Below are positions 16,361-23,031 of a stretch of 34,402 nucleotides of DNA, piece after piece (position 1 is the stretch's first letter; every line of letters begins with the position of its first letter). The notes under the pieces are model-generated. The model ran no database searches. It saw only the letters and a program-made list of their open reading frames with translations, and was not told the origin of the DNA. A program made the position numbers and the translations under genes. The DNA is from Actinomycetes bacterium (GTDB lineage: Bacteria; Actinomycetota; Acidimicrobiia; Acidimicrobiales; Palsa-688). The stretch is from NCBI GenBank assembly GCA_021788115.1, contig JAJYLA010000023.1, positions 1 through 34,402 on the forward strand, read 5' to 3'.

Positions 16361-18292
16361 GTGGACGCCGCTTACGCAATCCTCGCTCTGCCGCTGCTCG
16401 GCACGGCGATCCTCCTCTTCGGCGGGCGCCGTACCGGCGACCCGGCGTCGGGGTGGATCGCCACGGCCATGGCCGTGGGGTCCTTCGTCGCCACCGTGGT
16501 GGTGTGGGCGTCGCTGCTCGGCCACTCGGCGGCCAGCAGGACCGTGCACAAGGGCCTCTTCACGTGGATCCCGGTGGGTTCGCTCCACGTCAGCTTCGGG
16601 CTGCAACTCGACCCCCTGTCGTTGACGTGGGCGCTGTTCAGCAGCGGCGTGGGCAGCCTGATCACGCTGTACTCGATCGGTTACATGAAGGGCGACTCGA
16701 GCTACGGGCGGTTCTTTTTCTACATGAACCTGTTCCTCTTCTCGATGCTCGTGCTCGTCCTCGCCGACAGCTACCTGTTCAGCTTCGTCGGCTGGGAGGG
16801 GGTCGGGTACTGCTCCTACGGCCTGATCGGGTTCTGGTTCGAGCGCAACAGCGCCGCGGTCGCCGCCAAGAAGGCGTTCGTAACGAACAGGATCGGCGAC
16901 TTCGGCTTCATGATCGCCCTGTTCATGATGTTCGGGCACTTCCACTCGTTCAACTACTCCACGGTCCTCGCCCCCCTCGCCTCCGGCCGCCTGACGCTCG
17001 CCGGGGCGACCGCCACAGGGCTGGCGCTCATGCTGTTCCTCGGCGCGGTCGGCAAATCGGCGCAGATCCCGCTGTACATGTGGCTGCCCGACGCGATGGA
17101 GGGCCCCACGCCCGTCTCCGCCCTCATCCACGCCGCCACGATGGTGACCGCCGGCGTGTACCTGGTCGCCCGCAGCGCGCCGATCCTGCACTTCAGCCCT
17201 TCGGCGCAGTGGGTCGTGGCGTCGATAGGCGCGGCGACGGCGTTGCTGGCCGCCACCATCGCCTGCGGCCAGGACGACATCAAACGGGTGCTGGCGTACT
17301 CGACGATCTCCCAGCTCGGCTACATGTTCCTCGGGGAGGGGTCGGGCGACTACGGCGCGGGGATCTTCCACACCGTCATGCACGCGTTCTTCAAGGCTCT
17401 GCTCTTCCTCGGCGCCGGCGCCGTGATCCACGCGCTGCACGACGAGCAGGACATGAAGAAGATGGGCGGGTTGTGGAAGTACCTGCCCGTCTCGTCGTGG
17501 ACGTTCCTCGCCGGCTTCCTGGCGCTGTCCGCGATCCCGCCGTTCGACGGGTTCTGGTCCAAGGACGCCATCCTCGCCGCCGCCTGGCACAAGAGCCCCG
17601 CGCTGTGGGCCGTCGGTGTCGTGACCGCAGCCCTCACCGCCTACTACATGAGCCGCCAGTTCGTCCTCGTGTTCGGCGGCAAGGCCCGCTGGGTCGACCG
17701 CGCGGCGGAGCACGGGGCCGCGGGCCACGAGGCGGGCGGGCACGCCGGCGGCCGGCCGCACGAGGCGCCGCCGGTGATGACGGTCCCCCTCGTCATCCTG
17801 GCCGTCGGCTCGACCGTCGGCTGGCTGATGAACGCCCCGTTCGCCGGCCTCAACTTCCTGGAGCGGTGGCTGGCGCCGGTGTTCCCCGCTCGCATCGCGC
17901 CGAGCTTCGCGGTCGCCACCGGCACCAAGTGGGCGATCGGCACGGTGGCCACCGCCTTCGCGATCCTCGGGCTGGTCGCCGGCCTGAGCGCGTGGCGGCG
18001 CACCGCGGAGCGCCCTGCGCTCGAGCCGGCCGTCCTGGCCCACGCGTGGTACATCGACGAGACCGTGTCGGCGGCGGCGTCGGGGCCGCTCGCCCGCCTG
18101 GCGAGCGGCGTCAGCTTCGGCGTCGACGCCGGCCTGGTCGACGGGCTGGTCAACGGGGTCGGCCGGCTCGCCGCCCAGTCGGGCCGCCAGTTGCGCCGAT
18201 TCCAGACGGGGTACGTGCGCAACTACGCGCTCGGCATCGGCATAGGCGCGGCCGCCATCCTCGCGTACCTGGCGACCAGGATGGGGGGCTGA
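16361..18292 (+). CDS. nuoL: NADH-quinone oxidoreductase subunit L (antiporter-like)
   Basis: A 643-residue distal membrane-arm subunit with the long lateral helix expected at its C-terminus. Key proton-path residues are visible: E146 in FVGWEGVGYCSYGLIGFWF, and K232 in GAVGKSAQIPLYMWLPDAM followed by the broken-helix motif EGPTPVSALIHAATMV. A His/Gly-rich stretch (HGAAGHEAGGHAGGRPHE, near 17707-17766) lies in a loop where other NuoL proteins have a shorter linker. The start is GTG 16361. The stop is 2 bases before the nuoM GTG. Confidence 0.96.
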   Translation: MDAAYAILALPLLGTAILLFGGRRTGDPASGWIATAMAVGSFVATVVVWASLLGHSAASRTVHKGLFTWIPVGSLHVSFGLQLDPLSLTWALFSSGVGSLITLYSIGYMKGDSSYGRFFFYMNLFLFSMLVLVLADSYLFSFVGWEGVGYCSYGLIGFWFERNSAAVAAKKAFVTNRIGDFGFMIALFMMFGHFHSFNYSTVLAPLASGRLTLAGATATGLALMLFLGAVGKSAQIPLYMWLPDAMEGPTPVSALIHAATMVTAGVYLVARSAPILHFSPSAQWVVASIGAATALLAATIACGQDDIKRVLAYSTISQLGYMFLGEGSGDYGAGIFHTVMHAFFKALLFLGAGAVIHALHDEQDMKKMGGLWKYLPVSSWTFLAGFLALSAIPPFDGFWSKDAILAAAWHKSPALWAVGVVTAALTAYYMSRQFVLVFGGKARWVDRAAEHGAAGHEAGGHAGGRPHEAPPVMTVPLVILAVGSTVGWLMNAPFAGLNFLERWLAPVFPARIAPSFAVATGTKWAIGTVATAFAILGLVAGLSAWRRTAERPALEPAVLAHAWYIDETVSAAASGPLARLASGVSFGVDAGLVDGLVNGVGRLAAQSGRQLRRFQTGYVRNYALGIGIGAAAILAYLATRMGG

Positions 18293-18294
18293 CC

Positions 18295-18321
18295 GTGGGC
18301 AGCGTGGGCACCGTGGGCAGC
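18295..18321 (+). repeat. Triple 9-base repeat carrying three in-frame GTG start candidates of nuoM
   Basis: GTGGGCAGC, GTGGGCACC and GTGGGCAGC follow each other directly at 18295, 18304 and 18313. All three GTG codons are in the nuoM frame, so the exact start is ambiguous by up to six residues. Confidence 0.75.
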
Positions 18322-20025
18322 GTCGCCGCCAGCACGCTCGGCTTCCCGATCCTGACGGTCATCGTCTTCCTCCCCCTCGGCGGCGCGATCCTCACCGCGC
18401 TGGTTCCCGCCTCGGACGACGGGCTCGCCCGGCGGGTGGGTCTGCTGGCCGCGGTCGCGGAAGTGGGCTTCGTCGCCTACCTGCTGGTCGCCTTCAAGCC
18501 GGTGGCCGGCTTCCAGTTCGTGAGCCAGCAGCCGTGGATCGGGTCGTTCGGCATCGCCTGGAAGGTCGGCGTCGACGGAATCTCGCTGTTCCTCGTCGCC
18601 GTGTCCGCCCTGCTCTTCCTGGTCGCGATGGCGGGGCCTCCCCTGCGCGGGTCCGCCAGGGCGTTCATGACCTGGATGCTCCTCCTCGAGGCGGCCTGCA
18701 TCGGGGCCTTCCTGTCGATGGACCTGTTCCTCTTCTTCGTCATGTTCGAGGTCACTCTCGTCCCCGCGTACTTCCTGGTCGCCGGCTGGGGCGGACCGCG
18801 GCGGAACTACGCGGCGATGAAGTTCTTCATCTACACCTTTGCCGGCTCCGCCTTCTTCTTCGTGGCGCTCCTGTCGCTCGTGTTCCTCACCGCCCCGGCC
18901 CACCACGGGCATGCGACGTTCGATCTCATCACCCTGACCCGCCTCGCCGGCGGCCTGCCCCACGCCGACCAGGTGCTGATCTTCGCGGGCTTCGCAGTCG
19001 GCTTCGCGGTGAAGGCGCCGCTGGTGCCGTTCCACAGCTGGCTGCCGGACGCGTACACCGAGGCGTCGACGGGCGGTTCGATGGTCCTGGCGGGGGTCAT
19101 GTTCGCCCTCGGCGGCTACGGGATCCTCCGTCTCGGTGTGTTCATCCTGCCCCGCGGCGCCAGCGACCTCGCCCCCGTGCTGCTGACCCTCGCCGTGGTC
19201 GGCATCACCTACGGGGCCGTCGTCACGATCATGCAGCGGGACCTCAAGCGTCTCGTGGCCTACTCGGCCATCGTCAGCGTGGCGTTCGTCGTTCTCGGCG
19301 AGTTCGCCTTCAGCGCCCAGGGGGTCGCCGGCGGCGTCCTGCAGATGGTCAACGAGTCGCTGACCATCGGAGCCTTGTTCTACATGGTCGGCGTGGTCGC
19401 CGAGAGGAGGGGGGCGCTGCGTTTCAGCGAGCTCGGCGGGATACAGAAGTCGGCGCCGATCCTCGCCGCGGTGTTCCTGGCGGTGGTGCTGAGCGCCGTC
19501 GGCCTCCCGGGCCTCAACGGGTTCGTCAGCGAGTTCCTGGTGCTCGCCGGCACGTTCGTCACGCACCGCTGGTGGGCGGTCGTCGCCACGACCGCGATCA
19601 TCACCGGGGTCATCTACTTCCTGTGGGCGTACCAGCGCGTCTTCCACGGGCCCGCCCGCGCCGCGAACGCCGCCGTGCGCGAGATGTCGTGGGGCGAGAT
19701 CGCCGCCGTGGCGCCCCTCCTCGCGGGGATCGCGTTCCTCGGCGTGTACCCCGCTCCGCTGCTCGACAGGCTGACACCCTCGGTCGACCACCTCCTCGCC
19801 CACGTGCAGAGCGCCGACCCCGCCGCCCACGTGCCCCGCATCTCGGGGGGCGCCCTCTCCTACAGCGTGCCCGCCGACCAGAACGTCGACAGCGGCCTCC
19901 AGACGCCCGCCGGGGCCGGCGCCACCGCCGCCCCCGTCGGTGCGGGCGCCCCCGCCGGTGCGGGTTCCGGGGCCGCCTCGTCGGCCTCCGCGGTCCCGGC
20001 AGCCCCTTCCGGAGGTACACGGTGA
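18295..20025 (+). CDS. nuoM: NADH-quinone oxidoreductase subunit M (antiporter-like)
   Basis: A 576-residue proton-pumping subunit. The conserved E152 in MFEVTLVPAYFLVAGWGG and K240 in FAVKAPLVPFHSWLPDAYTEA, followed by EASTGGSMVLAG, define the first half-channel. QRDLKRLVAYSAIVSV is the second lysine-containing segment. The last 45 or so residues are almost only Ala, Gly, Pro and Ser and extend beyond the usual C-terminus. The start is taken as GTG 18295, two bases after the nuoL stop; GTG 18304 and 18313 lie in the same frame within a 9-base repeat. The stop overlaps the nuoN GTG. Confidence 0.95.
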   Translation: MGSVGTVGSVAASTLGFPILTVIVFLPLGGAILTALVPASDDGLARRVGLLAAVAEVGFVAYLLVAFKPVAGFQFVSQQPWIGSFGIAWKVGVDGISLFLVAVSALLFLVAMAGPPLRGSARAFMTWMLLLEAACIGAFLSMDLFLFFVMFEVTLVPAYFLVAGWGGPRRNYAAMKFFIYTFAGSAFFFVALLSLVFLTAPAHHGHATFDLITLTRLAGGLPHADQVLIFAGFAVGFAVKAPLVPFHSWLPDAYTEASTGGSMVLAGVMFALGGYGILRLGVFILPRGASDLAPVLLTLAVVGITYGAVVTIMQRDLKRLVAYSAIVSVAFVVLGEFAFSAQGVAGGVLQMVNESLTIGALFYMVGVVAERRGALRFSELGGIQKSAPILAAVFLAVVLSAVGLPGLNGFVSEFLVLAGTFVTHRWWAVVATTAIITGVIYFLWAYQRVFHGPARAANAAVREMSWGEIAAVAPLLAGIAFLGVYPAPLLDRLTPSVDHLLAHVQSADPAAHVPRISGGALSYSVPADQNVDSGLQTPAGAGATAAPVGAGAPAGAGSGAASSASAVPAAPSGGTR

Positions 20026-21746
20026 TCCAGTCGGTCCTGTTCGCCGGCGTCGGCCACCTGGCTCAGAGCGGGTCCGGCTGTCTGGGGCCCAACGGGACGA
20101 GCATCACGGGGCTGTGCACCAGCGACAACTCGCTCCACATGCCGGTCGCCTACCGCAGCATCCTGCCGATGCTCGTCCTCTTCATCGGCGCGTTGGTGCT
20201 TCTGCTCGTCTCCGCTCTCCTGAGCAAGCGGTCGCGGCCGGGCCTGTACCCCGTCCTTTCCACCGCCGTGGGCCTCGCCGCCCTGGTCGCATCCGTCTGG
20301 GAGTGGTACGACGTCGGCAACCGCGGGGTTTCCACCATCGGCGGGCAGATCTTCTACGACCGCTTCAGCGTCTTCTTCGGCGTCGTCGTGTCGGTCACGG
20401 TGGTGCTGGCGTCCCTCGTCTCCGACAGCTACCTGCGGCGGGAAGGCCTCGACGGGGTCGAGGCCTACGCGCTGATCCTGCTGGCGGGCACCGGGGCGGT
20501 GCTCATGGCCGAGGCGGCCGGGCTCATCATGCTCTTCCTCGGCCTGGAGATCATGTCGATAGCCCTGTACGTGATGGCGGCCTACCACCGGCGCCGCACA
20601 GAGTCGGGGGAAGCCGGGTTCAAGTACTTCATCCTCGGGTCCTTCTCCTCCGCGATCTTTCTCTACGGCGTCGCCCTCACCTACGGGGCCACCGGGTCCA
20701 CCCGCTTCCAGGACATCGCCGGCTACCTCGCACGCAACACCCTCGTCCACGACGGGGTGCTCCTCGCCGGCATGGCGCTGCTCATCGTCGGGCTGGGTTT
20801 CAAGGTCGCGGCCGTGCCGTTCCACTTCTGGACCCCCGACGTGTACCAGGGTTCCCCCACCCCGTTCACCGGCTACATGGCGGCCCTCGCGAAGGCGGCC
20901 GGCTTCGCCGGCCTCCTGCGGACCCTGACGGGAGCGCTCAGTTCCCAGCAGGCCAACTGGCGCCCCGTGATCTGGCTGATCGCGGTGCTCACCCTGCTCA
21001 TCGGGTCGGTGATGGCGATCGCCCAGCGGGATCTCAAGCGGATGATGGCCTACTCGTCGATCAGCCAGGCCGGCTACGTCCTCGTCGGCCTGCAGGCCGG
21101 GTCGGCGGCGGGCACCGCCGGATCGCTCTTCTACCTCTTCACTTACGCCTTCGTGATCGTCGGGACCTTCGCGGTCCTGGGCCTGATCCAGGGCCCCGGG
21201 GAGGCACGCAACGACCTCGGCGCCATCCGCGGACTCGCCCGCCGCCGTCCCGGGCTGGCCATGGCCATGCTCGTGTTCCTCCTGGCCCAGGCGGGGGTGC
21301 CCCTGACGAGCGGGTTCCTCGCCAAGTTCTACGTGATCGAGGCCTCGGTCCAGCGGGGCCAGTACCCGCTTGCCATCATCGCCATGCTGGCCGCCGCGAT
21401 CGCGGCCTTCTTCTACCTGCGGATCGCCCTGCTCATGTACGCCGGCGAGGGCGAGGCGGCGGGCCCCGCGCCGGCGCTCGAACCGGCCGGGGGCGGCGCC
21501 GAGGCGGCGGGCGAGGCCGCAGGCGAGGCTTTCGTCGCCGACGGCGCACTGACTGCCGGCCTCCAACCTGTTCCTTCGCTGGACGGCGCGACGGCCACCC
21601 TCACCTGGGAACCGCCTCCGGAGGAGAGGATCGCGATTCCCCCCGCCGTCGCCGCCACACTGGCGATCTGCGTGGTGTTCACGATCGCTGCCGGGGTGTC
21701 CTCGCCGATCATCGACTTCGCCCGACATGCCACCGCGATGATCTGA
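20022..21746 (+). CDS. nuoN: NADH-quinone oxidoreductase subunit N (antiporter-like)
   Basis: A 574-residue proton-pumping subunit and the last gene of the operon. E176 in FLGLEIMSIALYVMAAYHR and K261 in GLGFKVAAVPFHFWTPDVYQG are the conserved charged residues; QRDLKRMMAYSSISQAGY carries the second lysine pair. A roughly 65-residue Ala/Gly/Glu-rich insertion separates the penultimate hydrophobic helix (AAAIAAFFYLRIALLMY) from the final one (VAATLAICVVFTIAAGVS). GTG 20022 has GGAGG (20011-20015) 6 bases upstream and overlaps the nuoM stop as GTGA. Confidence 0.95.
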   Translation: MIQSVLFAGVGHLAQSGSGCLGPNGTSITGLCTSDNSLHMPVAYRSILPMLVLFIGALVLLLVSALLSKRSRPGLYPVLSTAVGLAALVASVWEWYDVGNRGVSTIGGQIFYDRFSVFFGVVVSVTVVLASLVSDSYLRREGLDGVEAYALILLAGTGAVLMAEAAGLIMLFLGLEIMSIALYVMAAYHRRRTESGEAGFKYFILGSFSSAIFLYGVALTYGATGSTRFQDIAGYLARNTLVHDGVLLAGMALLIVGLGFKVAAVPFHFWTPDVYQGSPTPFTGYMAALAKAAGFAGLLRTLTGALSSQQANWRPVIWLIAVLTLLIGSVMAIAQRDLKRMMAYSSISQAGYVLVGLQAGSAAGTAGSLFYLFTYAFVIVGTFAVLGLIQGPGEARNDLGAIRGLARRRPGLAMAMLVFLLAQAGVPLTSGFLAKFYVIEASVQRGQYPLAIIAMLAAAIAAFFYLRIALLMYAGEGEAAGPAPALEPAGGGAEAAGEAAGEAFVADGALTAGLQPVPSLDGATATLTWEPPPEERIAIPPAVAATLAICVVFTIAAGVSSPIIDFARHATAMI

Positions 21747-21748
21747 GC

Positions 21749-21765
21749 GCCGCCCAGTCAGCGGC
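21749..21765 (+). terminator. Weak hairpin after nuoN
   Basis: GCCGC (21749-21753) and GCGGC (21761-21765) can pair around a 7-base loop just after the nuoN stop. There is no T-tract, so it could only be a poor intrinsic terminator. Confidence 0.2.
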
Positions 21766-21771
21766 TACTAC

Positions 21772-21800
21772 TTGTCCTTCCAGCGATCCCCATATATTCT
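21772..21800 (+). promoter_or_regulatory. Promoter (TTGTCC, 17-base spacer, TATTCT) for the AbiEi-like gene
   Basis: TTGTCC at 21772-21777 and TATTCT at 21795-21800 are exactly 17 bases apart. The -10 lies 6 bases before the ATG at 21807, so the transcript should be leaderless. The short AT-rich stretch CATATATTCTCATTG stands out in this GC-rich region. This is one of only two promoters in the window with a recognisable -35. Confidence 0.65.
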
Positions 21801-21806
21801 CATTGC

Positions 21807-22763
21807 ATGGGGAAGGGTCGCTCGGACGGGATGCCGGCCCTCATCGCCGTCGCGGAGTCCCAGCACGGCGTCATCCTGTCGTCCCAGATCGACAGGTGCG
21901 GGGTGTCCCGCAAGTCGGTCGCGGTGCTGGTCGCCGGGGGGATCCTCCGGAGGGTGCGCGCCGGGGCGTATGCCGTCGGCGGGCGGCCTCCGTCCGTCTG
22001 GGAAGACGCCGCCGCCGCCGCCATGCTCGCCGGCGGCACCGCAGCCCTGTCGCATGCGACCGCCGCGACCCTCCATCGCCTGCCGCTCCTGGCGCCGTCG
22101 CGCTCCGTCGAACTCACGGTCGTGGCACCCCAGCACCCGCGCCTGCGAGGCGTGGCGGTGCACCGTGTCCGGAGACTGGATCCCCTCGACGTCGAACGAC
22201 GCGGCGGCCTCGACATCACGACCCCGGCCAGGACGGTGGTGGACCTCGCCGGCCGCATGGACGTCGCGCTGCTCGCCCGCGTGGTGGACGAGGGAAGCAT
22301 CAAAGGTTTGTGGTCGATAGACGCGCTGGTAGCGACTGTGGAGCGGAGCGGAACCCGGGGGCGGGACGGAACCCGGTCGTTGCACGCGGTGCTCAGCTCG
22401 AGGCTGGGCGAGCCTGCCGCGGACAGCACCCTGGAGCAGCGTGTCATTCGCCTGCTGTCACCGTTTCGGCCCTTCGAGACCCAGTATCAGGTCGTGCTCG
22501 GAGGCCGCGTCCTCCTGCTCGACATCGCGTGGCCGCAGTGGCGGATCGGCGTGGAGGCCGACGGGTGGTTCGTCCGAAGCCGCTCGCGCGCCAAGTTCGA
22601 CGTTGAGCGGCATCGAGGCAACCTGCTGGCCGCCCACGGCTGGCAGATCGCCCACGTCACCTCTGCAATGGACGACGCCACGATCTTCGCCGACGTCAGC
22701 CGGCTCCTGCCGCCCGTAGCGTTCGCCGGATTGCTCGCCGGCGCGGGGCGCCGGCGCGGGTGA
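21807..22763 (+). CDS. AbiEi-like winged-helix N-domain protein with C-terminal DUF559 (Vsr-fold) domain
   Basis: A 318-residue protein. Residues about 8-60 resemble the winged-helix AbiEi antitoxin N-terminal domain (ILSSQIDRCGVSRKSVAVLVAGGILRRVRAGAYAV). A middle region (ALSHATAATLHRLP, TTPARTVVDLAGRM) resembles the AbiEi C-terminal family. Residues from about 225 look like DUF559, a very-short-patch-repair nuclease-like fold, with an SxLEQRV helix, LDIAWPQWRIGVEADG and FDVERHRGNLLAAHGWQI. Many actinobacterial genomes carry such proteins as single genes without an AbiEii toxin, and none is adjacent here. The activity is unproven; nuclease and regulatory roles are both possible. It lies downstream of nuoN with its own promoter. 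Confidence 0.75.
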   Translation: MGKGRSDGMPALIAVAESQHGVILSSQIDRCGVSRKSVAVLVAGGILRRVRAGAYAVGGRPPSVWEDAAAAAMLAGGTAALSHATAATLHRLPLLAPSRSVELTVVAPQHPRLRGVAVHRVRRLDPLDVERRGGLDITTPARTVVDLAGRMDVALLARVVDEGSIKGLWSIDALVATVERSGTRGRDGTRSLHAVLSSRLGEPAADSTLEQRVIRLLSPFRPFETQYQVVLGGRVLLLDIAWPQWRIGVEADGWFVRSRSRAKFDVERHRGNLLAAHGWQIAHVTSAMDDATIFADVSRLLPPVAFAGLLAGAGRRRG

Positions 22764-22807
22764 TCGGGGTGGGTGGCCCGGCGTGGCCGCGGGGGCGGAG
22801 CGTCGAG

Positions 22808-22872
22808 GGACACGAATCAGGGCGATTCTGCGGTCACGGGGCGATTCTGCGGTCACGGGGCGATTCGTGTCC
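22808..22872. repeat. 11-base inverted repeat enclosing a 19-base tandem duplication
   Basis: GGACACGAATC (22808-22818) and its exact reverse complement GATTCGTGTCC (22862-22872) bracket two perfect tandem copies of a 19-base unit (22822-22840 and 22841-22859), followed by a 7-base partial third copy that runs into the right arm. The unit begins GCGATTCTGCGGTCACGGG. The arrangement resembles a small mobile or REP-like element. Confidence 0.75.
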
Positions 22873-22911
22873 GTTTATGTGCCCGTACGGGTACATCAGC
22901 GGACACGAATC
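22862..22911. repeat. Long imperfect hairpin/cruciform between convergent genes
   Basis: A perfect 12-base outer stem (GATTCGTGTCCG at 22862-22873 with CGGACACGAATC at 22900-22911) encloses a second inner hairpin (TGTGCCCG/CGGGTACA with one wobble pair). It lies between the convergent AbiEi-like and aminoacyltransferase genes, where it could act as a bidirectional terminator. No T-tract is present. Its right arm repeats the sequence at 22808-22818. Confidence 0.7.
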
Positions 22912-22976
22912 GGGGCGGGGAGTCCCGCAGGACGCCTTTCGTGTCCCCTTCTGTCCGTCACGGCACCCACCCGCCC

Positions 22977-23028
22977 GTCCGCCGGCCCGTGTCCGCCGGC
23001 CCGTGTCCGCCGGCCCGTGTCCGCCGGC
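22977..23028. repeat. 14-base tandem repeat (GTGTCCGCCGGCCC), almost four copies
   Basis: Full units start at 22989 and 23003. They are preceded by a 12-base partial copy (22977-22988) and followed by a 12-base partial copy (23017-23028). Each unit contains GTGTCC, the same core as the inverted repeats 70-170 bases to the left. The array ends 4 bases before the stop of the minus-strand gene. Confidence 0.8.
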
Positions 23029-23031
23029 GGG

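Noticed and set aside
22808-23028. CRISPR array
   Set aside because: The repeats are short (11-19 bases), directly adjacent or inverted, and lack regular unique spacers. No cas genes are present.
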